Source of the DNA: Linnemannia elongata
Taxonomy: Eukaryota > Mortierellomycota > Mortierellomycetes > Mortierellales > Mortierellaceae
Length of the DNA stretch: 64,000 nucleotides
Assembly: GCA_036320915.1 (NCBI GenBank)
Contig: JAXBDG010000002.1
Span: 4,058,001 to 4,122,000 of the forward strand
Reading direction: 5' to 3'
Shown here: positions 13,151 through 24,769 of the stretch, piece after piece
Layout: every line of letters begins with the position of its first letter
How positions within the stretch are numbered: position 1 is the first letter of the stretch
Notes under the pieces: generated by a model
Seen by the model: the letters and a program-made list of their open reading frames with translations, nothing else
Told to the model about the DNA's origin: nothing
The model's database searches: none
Made by a program: the position numbers and the translations under genes

Positions 13151-15540
13151 TTCTCCGTTTTGCATCGCATCGCATCGCCTAAGCAATCATCAGACGCGAG
13201 GCGAGAATGGGTGTCGTTCATTCATTCATTGCGGGTTATTTTACACGCAACGCAAACAAGTTGCTTTTTCCAACGTAACGTGAATGAAAAAAAAATCTCT
13301 TCCTTCTCGTTCTCACACTCTTTCTCTCATTCTCGTCACCCCTCCTTTCTCCTCTTGGTCTCTCATTTATTGTAATCAAATATTGGATCTCCTGTGTCAT
13401 AATAAAAACGCAATGAGGTGGGCATGGGCATGGGCCTTTATAATATATCTCAATCCCCTGTTAGCTCCTGTCCGTGTCTCTGTCTCTTGACTTTGTTTAC
13501 AAATCCTCCTTCTATTTGTTATTTTTTTTTTTCAACTCCTTGGAGAAGGTGTTGGGGATGTACAGAGAGAGAAGGGGGGGGGGGGAGACATAGGTAGGGA
13601 AGGAAGACGAGGAGGAGGCTCATGGGTCAGTCTGGAGCGCCTCTCCATCTCTGTCTCCTCGTTCTGTCTGTCTATCTCTTTTTTTCTTCTTCTACCTGCA
13701 CGCTTTGTGCTCGCAAGTATGCATCAACCAACAAGGAACAAGGTTTTTCGAAAAGGGGAATCAAAGACATACTTCGTTGTACACAAAAAGAATCAGGCCA
13801 GACACAGACGCAAAACAGGGGAAGAAGAAGAAGAAAAAGGCAATGCAAAACATGCGAGTAAACAACAAACAACTACAAAGCAGACACAACAATGGAACGA
13901 GCGTCAGCTTTGATTTGCTTATGGATGGGAGGAGGACATGCTATGTTTGTTGTTTGACTTGGACTTGGAGTGTGTATGTGTGTATGTATGTGTTTGTATG
14001 GCGTCAATATTCTGTACACGTTTACTACACATGTGCTATTCCTTTCCCTTCCTCAGTGGCACTCCAATCTTTCACCATGCGCACTCCAAAACGACATCAG
14101 GTTTGAAAGTAGATCCTCGTTTCGAACAAAGGAGGAAGTAAAGCGAGTATGTGAGAGCAAAAAAAGAAAACAAAAGAGAGCAAGCACTGCATATATTGAC
14201 GTTGTGAAAGTACGAGGAGGGGTTGAGAGGACAGAGAAAAAGTAGAAAATGGGAACGATCGTTGATCGAAAAACGAAAATGAAGGGCAAATGCAATCAAT
14301 CAACGATAACAATAGCCCATGGCATCTCATCGCATGGTGTACATCCTCACGCATTCATTCATTCATATTTCATATCCATGCAACCAATGCAATCATGCAA
14401 GTCCATCCAACCCATTGGCATCATTGCCATCATTTTTTTCATTTCCAGCAAAGCATAGGGGCATGATACATGAATGGATCTTGAATGAATGAACAAATAG
14501 GATACTCAGGCACTGATATCATTCGCTTTCCGATCCCAGGTGAACCCTACCTCCATTGGATCCAATAATTGCTGAATTATGAACAGAAAAAGACCCCGCC
14601 CCTTCAGCCTTGCCCCCATCCCCTTTTCCCGACCTGACTGACTGACTGACTGGTCTTTTGGGAACATTTTTTTGTTCCGCTCCGCCGTTTCTTCCTTCTA
14701 TCTCATCATGGCCAACGCCCCATCAAATGGTTCCCTTCCTTTCTTCTGCGAAATTGCGGTTTGACCACCCGCCTCTAGGGAAGAATGGTCACCATGAAAT
14801 ATTTTTTCTCTTTCCCGTCAGGATACACCCTATCTGTTAGAAGCTAGCGCACCCATGCCTTACCGCGGGAAAAACCAGTGCAAAAGTAGAAAACATAAAC
14901 AAACAACAAACAAACAACACCTAAGCCAACAATGCAGGAAAGGAAAAAAAAAAAAAAAGGTGATTCGATCGCTTGAAGTTGAGGTTTTGATCCAATGGGT
15001 TCGGCATATTTTTATTTTTGGAGCCCGAGATTAGGATGGGATGTGCTTCGCTGCCTTCCCGGCAATTATCTCTCAAACTTACTCCAACCCCTTGCCCTTG
15101 CACCTTGCATACCCCCCCCCCCCCCCCCCCCTAGACTTTTGGTTTCTCTCTTTTGCCTTGCTTTCTTTTGCTGGGAATGTGTTGTCTGATCAGAGTGGCT
15201 GAGAATGAGAGCAACACCCCAGGGAAGTAAGGGAAAAAACAAAGACGCATTCCTTGTTTGCTTACGAGTCAAAAGCCACTTTGTTTTTGTGTTGTGTGAG
15301 AAACCCATTCATGCCTTATCTTCATCGTCATCATCGTAGGGGAATATTTATGCTCATCATTTCTCAGAGGCAGGGGTAAGGGCACGGGTGTCAGGTTTTT
15401 CAGTGAAAAAGCCGAGCAAGTTCACACTGCGATGAATTCACGCACACACACACACACACAGACGTGTACAAACTACAAACACAGAAACCAAAAACAGTAC
15501 CTCTACCCATTATCCAACCATTCTTCCTCAATCATCACCG

Positions 15541-15618
15541 AGGCGCTTGTGCTAGGAAAAGCGCCTATGAACACGAGCAAAGATGCGCGAACTACAGCTT
15601 GTGACTTTTCCTAGTCAC
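15541..15618. other. Pair of inverted repeats with complementary loops
   Basis: AGGCGCTT (15541-15548) pairs with AAGCGCCT (15559-15566) around a 10-base loop. GTGACT (15601-15606) pairs with AGTCAC (15613-15618) around a 6-base loop. In addition CTAGGAAAAG (15552-15561) is the exact reverse complement of CTTTTCCTAG (15605-15614), so the two loops could pair with each other. Transcription of the site is not shown. Confidence 0.5.
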
Positions 15619-16858
15619 TCCTAATTCGTGCTTAGCGTTTAGCGTACACTCTCCCGCTACCGGAACACAGGTAAAAAAAGCCAAACGATACTCACAACAG
15701 ACGTGCTAAAAGCACAAACAACGCACTTAACTACTCATGCCCATGCACTCATTCTCACACAGGTTATGAAGTTGTTGGTTGTCTTTCTACGAGGGTGTAC
15801 GAGCAAGAAGGAGGAATGCGGGAACTATGCACCTATTATCGTGACCCTCACCCATCCTTACGCCTAGTACTTAGTAAGTTTACACCCTTTGTTGGATAAA
15901 CAGTGTGGCATGTCATTGTTTTTATTTATTTTGATGTCAGTTATGTCCTCGAGCACGTTTTTTCACTTTAGCCAGTGAGAGCAAATTCACTTCCCTCTGG
16001 TTCGATTGTTCGATTGGCCAACGATCATTCTAGGCTCCCTTTCCTACAGCACAACAAGAAATAAAACGAAAGCAGCAGCATCGTGTCTACCACAAAGCTG
16101 GATAGAGAGCGAATAAGCCATCGCAAGGTCAATTGGAGGTCCATGAACTAATAACTGTATGAACTCTGCGTTAATATCGAAGGCTTTGGTTCGTTGACCC
16201 AGCTAGAGGCAAGGAGTTGGGAGGAAAGGGGCATGCCTTTGTCTTCGAGCAAACCACCTATCTGCGCAGTTTTGTTGGTTTAGTTGTATGTGTTTGAATC
16301 AAACCCTTCCTTTCCCTTAGCAATAGTACCAAGGCATACATGTGGATGGACGCAAAGGGTGGGGACTGAAGGTGGGTGAATGAGAGAGTGAGATGTAGGA
16401 AGACAAGGAAACAGACAGGGAGCAGCAAAGGCGACTTTGCCCTTTTCCTCTCTCTCGTCTGTCGCTGTTCTTTCCCTTTCTTGGACGTGTAAAGCATTCA
16501 TCTGTCAGCCATCCAGGGCTCACACACATCCTCCTCTTCCTCCTCCTTCAACAAAGAAAAAAAAAATCTTTGGGAGAGAGAGAGAGAGGGAGGGAGAATC
16601 AGATAGACCAGAGTCAGACTATGTTCCTCCTTTGCCTTCTTTCTCTCTTTATTTTTTTCCCACTTTGTTTTCTTTCCCTTTCTTCTTTTTTTTCTTTTTC
16701 TGTCGTCATTGCCAATCAACAACAGCCTTTACTCTTCTCTCTCTTCCTTCATCACCAGTACCAACACCGCCAAGCAGACAACCAACTGCCCATCAAGGAC
16801 AAAGGATACCCCAAACACAGGAACCAACCCAAACAAGGCGCCCAGCTCTCATTCAATC

Positions 16859-18550
16859 ATGACTCAGTCTTCAGGTCCGACCTCACCAACAGGGACAGCC
16901 CATCCCTCCCCTTCTCCAGCACCTCCCACCTCCTCATCTTCCCCTCAACCCTCAGAGACCAGTTCCTCCCACCACTTTGACCCCGCCTATGCAACCGCCA
17001 TGGGCAGCGTCCTCGTCGTCGATCCCGTAAGAACTTGATTATAACAACAAGGAGCATAAGTTCATGTTGTAAGGGGGAGCTTACTCGTTCTTATGGAACT
17101 GATGAGACTTTTTCTTTTCTGTCCAATAATAGCGCATGATGCCCCCAGGATACGTCCTCGGTCAAGTTCCTTCGCCTCGGGTGGAGGAACCAGAGGAGCC
17201 TCTCTATGTCAATGCCAAGCAGGTGAGTTGATCACCTCCTCGTTCTCACACTCCTCAGGAATCGAACATAGGAAAAAAATAACCAGCAAAGCCTTTCTGG
17301 ATGATTCCATTCCATTTCATTCCTCCGCCTCCCGTCACTCTCTCTTCCTTCATTTCCTTCCCAGTCTGCTCGTTCCACGGAACCCCCCCCCCCTCTTCTT
17401 ATTACCACGCCAATTCTTGGGTCAACATTTTTTCTTTATCTTCAACTGCATTGTTTCTTATATATATATATATCATGTAAAGTTATGTGTTATACTTGAA
17501 GCGTAGAATAGAAAGGAGGGTTGAGAAGGATTGTTTGGTTCAGGTTCGTCCTCGTTGGACGCGACCAAAGAATAATGACTACAGCGAAATGATTGGCTTT
17601 CATTGAGCAGCCTATCATCATCCTCGATTTCTTTTATCTCCTTCGAGGACCGCAACTTAACTCAACTCGCTCTGACATCGGATGAGGACCTTGGTTGACT
17701 GAGGGTTGATATTAATAACACCTGCTAATATCCTCATAATCGATGATCCCAGTGACAGGGATGACAGACACACACCTTCTCCTATTCCTCTTCTCCTTCT
17801 TCCCTTCCCTCCTTTTCCATCGTTGGTCTCCCTATTCACTTCCTTCTCCTCGTCTCCATGATACATCATTGTCTCTTCATTTTATACAGGAGTTGTCACT
17901 AACCTGGCTGTTCCCTTGTCTTCTTCTTCTTCTATAGTACCATCGCATCCTCAAACGCAGGGCTGCCAGGGCAAGTCTGGAGGCAGAAAACCGCCTGCTT
18001 CAACGAGGCCGCAAGGTAATAACAACAACAACAACAATAGGAACAGGACTACTGGGAACACAAAATTCAACGGACCACACCATGCACTATATCGTATCAT
18101 CCAACCACCCCCGCTCATGGCTCACGCTCACGCTCATTCTCTTTCTCCCCCTTTCTTATGTTGTGCAAACAAAAAAAAACAAAAAAACAATAGTACCTTC
18201 ACGAGTCGCGCCACAAGCACGCAATGCGACGACCACGTGGACCTGGAGGACGGTTTCTGACGGCCGCCGAGATTGCAGCCATGGAGGCGGGGGAGAAGGG
18301 TGGAATTGAGGGGCAGGACGATGAGCGCGCAGGATACGGACCCAACCACCCTACCGCCTACCAGGTCCACCACCACCGACAGCAATTGAGACAGGAGGAA
18401 GTCCTCCAGCAGCAGGCACAGTACCACCAGCAACAACAACAGCAGCAGCAACAGCAACAACAGCATCACCAACACCACCAGCATTCTCACTCACAACACC
18501 AACACAAGCACCACCCTGGTCAGAGTCAGCCTCAGACCTCCTACCCATAG
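16859..18550 (+). CDS. HAP2: CCAAT-binding factor subunit Hap2/NF-YA
   Basis: Sequence-specific subunit of the nuclear CCAAT-binding complex (Hap2/3/5, NF-Y). Four exons are inferred: 16859-17026, 17133-17222, 17938-18015 and 18194-18550, all phase 0, giving 230 residues. The NF-YA core is complete. It starts with YVNAKQYHRILKRRAARASL (subunit-interaction helix, around residues 82-101) and continues with YLHESRHKHAMRRPRGPGGR (DNA-contacting part, around 113-132). Introns fall exactly before YHRILKRR and before YLHESRHKH, so the core is assembled from three exons. The N-terminus is a Pro/Ser-rich segment and the C-terminus a Gln/His-rich tail that may act in activation. Intron 2 (17223-17937) is 715 nt, far longer than the others. 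An AATAAA at about 18749 lies in the 3' region. Confidence 0.96.
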
Positions 18551-20766
18551 GTTTGCGCTGTCTAACTGTTTCGCTGTCATTTGCTCTTTTTTCCTTTTTC
18601 TTTCGTTCACATTTGTTCGTTCCTATTCCCTATCACCACTGACATTTGCTTGCTCTTCATACACACATATCTTTACTTTTCTTGCGTTTACCCTTTATTC
18701 ACTCTTTTCTGCTACCTTTTTATCCTACCCCCCCTACTCCCACTTTGTAAATAAACCACAACTTTCATATTTCTCCAACCACATTGCATTTACTCTTTAG
18801 TTCGAAAAAATTCAGGTCTTTATTACTTTGATAGCAAAGAACCTCCCTTAGCATAGCCTAAAAAAAAAGCGCGCAGTGTATTGGCACAATGGGAGCGACC
18901 AAGTGAAAGTGTTGGTGAGACTCTTGATAGACAAGCACGACAGAGTCGATGATCAATTTAGAGTTAGTGTCATCGAAGCAACCATATATCCGCTTGGAGT
19001 CCGTCGTGATTCTTCAAAGACGCGAACAAGAAACGCCGCCGGGCGCGGGGCAGGGGGAGAAGGATTGATCAGGATGATAAAGTGAAAACAACTACAGGCG
19101 ATTGTCACCTTTGTTGTCACCTTTGTTGTCACCTTTTGTTGGAATCGTGGAGCGTGCACGCGACTATACCTGCATGCTGGCGACACGAGGTACCCTGCAT
19201 GATGCGCAGGGTGGGAATAACTGGAGGGTATGTGCATAGGTCATGATGTCGATGGATGAAAGGGATAGAATGACGGGCGACGACGACGACGGCGACGAGC
19301 TGGGGATCAATGTTGATGCGTTTGACCAATCTCTTTCTTTGCCTTCCCTGACTATAGCGTGTAATGTTGGGTCTGGTTGCGCGATCGGCGGAGTTGATCA
19401 AATCGCTTCTCAGGCGGAAAAAGCAGAAAGGCAGTGGAGGATATTTCACTGGGAGGATTTGGCACCGCAGGGACTTGAAAATTCAGACACAAAAAAAGAG
19501 GATGCGGTCCAGGAGGGGTCGAAATGCGTCGCAAAATGGACGGGACATGGCGCCGGCGGTGGCGAGCTGAGGGTCTCGAATGCATTGGAGTGTTTTCTGA
19601 AGGAAGGAAGGGGATGCTTTTTTATCTCAGCTTCTGGCGAGAAAAGGTGTATTGACTTGGGAGCCCACCTTGATGAGTGGAGGGCGGCGGCGGCGACGAC
19701 GGATATAAGTATCGAACTCTTTGCGCCCGGGTGTATTTATCGAGGTAAGCGGATAACTCGGAGAAGGGGGATGGAAATCATTAGATGTTGTATGTACAGC
19801 TGGGGGTATATTAATTGGTGAACGGTAACAAGAGGGAAGAAGGTGATGCTTTGGAGAAAAGTAAGAAATGGTGCGGGGGAGGGGTGGTTATTCATCGAAT
19901 TGTCGAGGTCGATGTACCAATAAGTGTATCGCAACGGGTTAAAGACTTTCATGTAGAGAGGAGGAGGAGGAGGATCGGACATGCCGGTCAAGAGTGGCAA
20001 TTTTTTTTTAGTCTTGACACAATACGAGCGATATAAGGATCGTATATGTTGTGGGGGGATTCAGAGATTTTAGTTTCCACAGGAATATAAAAAACGAAAT
20101 AGTAAGGGAAGGATAGCTCCAGTCAAGAAGAGTGATTCTGCGATGAAGTGAGTCAGGTAGTCTAGGATGTGAATGAGGTGGCGAACTTTGCGAGAGGGTA
20201 ATTTTATGGTGAGAGGAGGAAGACAGCGGAGCGCATATCATGGAAACAAGAGGGAGGAAAGGGCAATTTCTCCCAGGGACCCATGAGAAAAAGGCTCCAG
20301 TGGGCCCGAGGGGGAGTGAAATAGCAAAGCGGTAAAGGATGGAGGAAAGCAAGAGTGTTGAGAGTGAAGCAGTGCTTGAGAATTGGGCAAAGCTTTTATT
20401 TGTTCTGTAAGGCGACCGGGAGTGAGGTCTACTTATTGTGGATTTACCTCCAATTGTTTCAATCCTTCTTATTGTGCTTTCTTCTTTTCTATTTTTGTAG
20501 ATTGATGGGCGATCAGGCGCGGACGGTTGCCGTTGTTTCTGTGTCTTTGTGGGTGTGTACTTTGGTGGATGGAATGCAGAGCTGTGAAATTATTGTCTGT
20601 TTGCCCCACCCAAGTGCGGAGGAAATGAACAAAATCTAGCATAACCCTTAATCACTACTTCGCCCCTGTCTGTTCTCCCTCCTCCGCCTTTTAACCGATC
20701 AACAAAGAGCAACATTCTCATACCATTCACCACACTTTTTCTCGGGAAATCACACAAGGATTTACA
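18551..20766. other. Intergenic region with a small tandem repeat
   Basis: No convincing gene. A 12-base unit (TTGTCACCTTTG) is repeated three times at about 19102-19137. One plus-strand frame (19243-19821, 192 codons) is open but shows no recognisable domain and has an overlapping antisense frame, so it is not called. The last 130 bases are the pyrimidine-rich leader of the TPR gene. Confidence 0.4.
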
Positions 20767-21943
20767 ATGGCTGCATTCAGGACCAACTCCACCATCGCCC
20801 GCTCCATCCTCTCCGCGGTCTCTAGGAGGACCCTCATCCGCCCTGTCCTCGCACCTGCCGCACGTTCATTCTCGATCCTCGCCAAACCCGATGCCACTAC
20901 CTCCTCCACTTTCAAGAGCAACAACAGCACTCAGCAGAAGCAGGGGTTCGCAACGTCTTTGGCGGATTTCTCGATCAAGTCGGACGATTCATTGGACCAG
21001 GCTCAGCAGTACATGGATGAAGGTGTCTCCTTCCAGGCCAATAACATGTTGCCTTTGGCCATGAGCTCCTTCCAGAAGAGTATCAATGTGCGGCCTACTG
21101 GTATGTATTTGACGAACTCCTTTCTCACCTTGTTTTCGGGACTAGGTTGGCGTACCCTTGGCTGGTGTTCCGACATGCTACAATGGAAGCCATTTTCTAC
21201 ATGCTTTCTAAAGGAAGAACCCTGTCCCTCTTCGCCTCCACACTGTCTTCTCCACCACGCACGTCCAAAAATGCCCATACTAATTAATACCCTCTCCTGC
21301 CCCTCCCTCCCTATCCTCATCAAAAAACCATTAGCGGCGGCACACTACAACATGGGCGTCTGCTACTTCCAACTCGGCGACTTCCAGTCCTCCATCAACT
21401 CGTTCCAGGAATCTTTGAAGCTCTCCCCACACCATGCAGATGTCCACACCAACATTGCTACCGCCCACATCAAACTCAACTCGAACCTGGATGAGGCATT
21501 GAGACATCTTCAGGCTGCTGCTAATATCGCCCCTCAGGATGCTGAGATCCAGGTAACTTTTTTTTTTCTGGGAAGTGAACAAAGTAGCACTATGAACAGG
21601 GAGAGGGATCTTCGCTGCGCAAAAATGTTCGCTACAAAAAAAGCCAAAACAAGAAAAAAAATGATAACAAAGCAAGGGACGGGGGAGCAAAAACAGAGAA
21701 TGGGATAACGAAATTTAACACCATTTCTAACATTTGAACTTCTTCATTTTTTGTGATGGGGGACAATAGTTTAACTTGGCAGTGATCAGCGAGCAGACAG
21801 GAGACTTTGATGGCGCCATTAACGCATACACCGCAGCGGTCGACCTTGGAATTGAGACTGCCTCTGTTAACCTTAGAAACGTCAAGACCAAGAAGTTTGC
21901 AAAGCTTGCCAAGGAGGCCGAGTTCCGGGATGCTAAGAACTAA
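20767..21943 (+). CDS. Mitochondrial tetratricopeptide-repeat (TPR) protein
   Basis: Three exons, 20767-21100, 21335-21552 and 21770-21943, with matching phases, encode 241 residues. The first about 40 residues are rich in Arg, Ser and Ala with no acidic residue (MAAFRTNSTIARSILSAVSR and on), a classic mitochondrial presequence. From about residue 80 there are three to four TPR-like helical hairpins, for example AQQYMDEGVSFQANNMLPLA, AAHYNMGVCYFQLGDFQSSI and ADVHTNIATAHIKLNSNLDE, ending with a basic KTKKFAKLAKEAEF helix. TPR proteins are usually docking scaffolds in assembly or import, and no enzyme domain is present. The specific partner cannot be inferred. AATAAA-like signals follow at about 22008. 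Confidence 0.85.
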
Positions 21944-22168
21944 GGTCTATTAGAAGACCCCCCTTTTTTTTGTTGCGGAATGGAGATAGATTGCAGAAGG
22001 ATGAGATAAAATAAAAGTTAGAGAATAAGTGTATTTTATATATTGTATGACAAAAAAAGGACAGGAGACGAAAAAGAAAAAAGAAGGGGATATATTATCT
22101 ACCAAGATGAAGCTGTATATATATACAAACAGATTATCAAAAGAAAACTTGGGAAAGGGAGGGAGGGT

Positions 22169-23586
22169 CTACTTCTGGAACCGGTCGCAGGAGACTTGGC
22201 CCTCAACAACATCATCTGGCGACGCCGCATCGTTGCTGTTGTAGCCTTGGATAAGGCTCCGCCAGACCTTGGTCATGAACTTGTTCAAGCGATCAATATT
22301 GGCGGGGCGGTGGCGGTGGCGGTAGCTACCGTGTGATGGACTGTCAGGGTGCGAGTATCCATCCTCCTCCATCCAGGGCATCAGAGGCTTCTCGACTGCA
22401 GGATGAGCCCAAGGCACATCGTCATCATCATCATCATCCTCCTGCGGAGGCTGCGGGTAAGGTGGAGGATTGGGCCCATGACGCTGTCTCGACTCCCGCC
22501 TCGCCTGCTCCAACCCATATCCGTCCAAGAACTTGGCCCCCGTTCCCTCAGGATCCAAATACGTCGCAAGTCGGTTCTTGATCTTGGGCGGGCTCGAGAA
22601 ACTCGCAAAAATGGCTCCATAGACATCATACCCGTTCCTGTTGTAACAGCTAGCCGATCCTCCGTGTAACTGGCCAACGATCCGCTTGTCGGCGTTGAAG
22701 AGTGGGGACCCGCTGGACCCGGGTTCGGTGGTGCCTTGATCCCAACGAGGAATCTGCCAGTGGAATTTTTCGTTGTACATGCATTCGGACCAGCAGACTG
22801 GAGGGAGGGTACCATTGTAGAAGAAGGAGATTTTTTTCGAATCGCCTGAGGGGTGGTGGATTCCGAAGATAGGGATCTTTGTGATCGAGGGGTCTTCGGG
22901 TGCTGGGGGTTCAGGCTCGCCTTTGCGGGGCTTGCCACGTCGGATGGTTCTCCAGGGGCTCACAGCAACCTCATCTTCCTCGCCATCATTATCGCCATCT
23001 CTAGGCGTCTCAGGCTCCTCTGGCTTCTGCGGCTCCTCTCCCTCCTCCGGGAACTTGGGTCGACTCATTGGCGCCTCCGGCAAAGCGGACCACCCTGAGA
23101 GGTACAAATTGTACGCATCCGGGATGGTCTCCACAATCTCGTACAGCGTGTAATCAGAATTCAAATAGCTACCCAGCTTGATAAGTCCCATCGCTGTGTC
23201 GTGCTCGTTCACTTCCTCGGGGGTGGACCCGCATTGGATCTTTTCGTGGTTGAACATGACCAAGTGGGCGGAAGTGTCTGTAAACCCTGAACAGTGGTTT
23301 GCCTATTCAGAGGGATAGAGGAGAGGAAGAATGGTTTGAGATAGTGAGTGGAAGGATGTATGCATGTGTTAGATATTAGGAAACAAGGAAAAAAAGGGGA
23401 GGAGGGAAGGGAAGGGGAGGAGGGGGCGTCGAGCGTAATTGTGCATGTGCATGCATGCCATGTGCAAACAAAAAAACCAAACAAAATGATTGTAACCAAA
23501 AAGAAAGGCGACCATGAGGAAAGGAAGGGGGACACGAGAACGTAATAACAACAATAGCCAACCACCGTAAAAAAAGAGGCGAACAC

Positions 23587-23632
<46 letters not shown>

Positions 23633-24769
23633 TACGGTGAGGAAGAGTTGACGGCCGTCTTGGCGCACATTGTTGATAAGCGCGCCGGAGCAGTACTTTT
23701 GGTTGTACTCAGATAGGATGGCACCGACACTTCGGGACTGGTCGTGGTACTCGTCCAAGTGGCAGGCTACATCGAGGTTGCACTTGCCCGACATTGCTCT
23801 CACTGGTCCGTCCTCCTCGTCCTCTGTACCATCCATAGAGACAGAGTGTTGGTTCCAATCGCTCAGTGGGTTGGCATACGACGTCTGCTCCCTCAGCCCG
23901 CTTCGTCCTCTTCGTCGTCTGTGGCGAGAGTGCGGAGCAATGGACCCATCGGCCATCCTCATCCCCTTCGCCATCAAGTCAGACGACGCCGCGAGAAGAG
24001 TAGGTTTATAACCATGAATCACATGGCTCAATTCCAAACTCGGTCTTGTGCCCTGGGCGAAATCTCGCCTTGGCATATAAAACTCTAATAACAATCGATC
24101 CCCCTTCAGAGGAGCCGTCGCAAAGACTCTATCCGCCTTGTTGTTCACCTCGGGGGTGAAGGCTCCCAGGAGGTGGGTCTTGGAGGAGATGTAGAATTCC
24201 GAATGAGGGGGCAGGTGGAAGTCGGAGAAGATCAGGTTCAGGGAGAGGGCGGATTTCGACTGGATCTCGAGTTGCCATACCATCACATTCTCCTCCTCCC
24301 CGTCCTCCTCATTGTCGATGGAAGAGGGGCGCTGCTTCTTGAGGTGCGTCCATCGACCACTGGAAAGGGTAGATGGAAGGCTCAAGGAATCCATCGCCAC
24401 AGCTTTGCCAAACCGGTACGACCCATCGTCCACCCCACCCTCGGCCAACAACTGCGCGCGGGCATTAGCCTCGTCGTTCAGGAGCCGGGCGTTGTCCATA
24501 TGTGGCATCTGCAGCACAGGCATCACAGGAGGTCCTTGCGCATCTTGTTCCTGAGACGAGGAGTAACGCAGGTAGGGCTTGTACAGCGGGATGGGTCTTG
24601 CATTGGAGTCCGAGGCGGCGGCGTCGGAGTGGTAGTAACTGGAGAGGTGGGGGCGGAAGCGTCCAGGGACGGAGACTTGGGCGGATGCAAAGCTTGGGCT
24701 TTGGTTGTTTGTGTTGGTAGAGAAGAGTAAAATTGCTGTGGACAGCAAGATCACTGAAGTGAAACGCAT
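22169..24769 (-). CDS. Secreted lysyl-endopeptidase-like serine protease
   Basis: Two exons, 24769-23636 and 23302-22169, join in phase 0 to 755 residues. The N-terminus is a signal peptide (MRFTSVILLSTAILLFS). A region of about 300 residues with a beta-rich segment follows. The trypsin-like domain then starts at CNLDVACHLDEYHDQ and continues CSGALINN, LFLTANHCSG, NSDYTLYEI, NLYLSGW, IFGIHHPSG and TEPGSSGSPLFNADKRIVGQ. Compared with what I recall of bacterial lysyl endopeptidases (Achromobacter protease I type), the triad is His381, Asp428 and Ser575; the alignment is by eye. The 333-nt intron falls three residues before the catalytic His. Oddities are an acidic Pro/Glu-rich insertion between Asp and Ser (about 464-516) and an Asp/Pro/His-rich C-terminal tail. 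The role is probably extracellular proteolysis; lysine specificity is only inferred. Confidence 0.87.
23588..23630. repeat. Poly(A) run of 43 bases (poly(T) on the gene strand) at a splice donor
   Basis: 43 consecutive A on the plus strand. In the protease pre-mRNA this is a U tract beginning at the last base of the GTAAGT donor at 23635-23630. Confidence 0.9.

Larger units (their letters stand above)
11325..16858. other. Long gene-poor region between divergent Q-rich and NF-YA genes
   Basis: About 5.5 kb without a supportable gene. It contains purine-rich tracts (11440-11940), a CAA repeat (12771-12812), a 31-base C run (13120-13150), a 20-base C run (15112-15131), a CA repeat near 15443 and a small inverted-repeat cluster at 15541-15618. 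The final 300 bases are pyrimidine-rich and lead into the NF-YA gene. Open frames here are short and dominated by homopolymer-encoded residues. The two flanking genes are divergently transcribed, so both promoters must lie inside. Confidence 0.5.

Noticed and set aside
19243..19821. Plus-strand frame of 192 codons
   Set aside because: No recognisable domain, competing antisense frames and no conserved start context. Kept as unsupported.
23369..23635. Read-through end of protease exon 1 with a poly-Phe stretch
   Set aside because: It runs through a GTAAGT donor and the 43-base T tract. Splicing to 23302 restores the ANHC catalytic motif instead.
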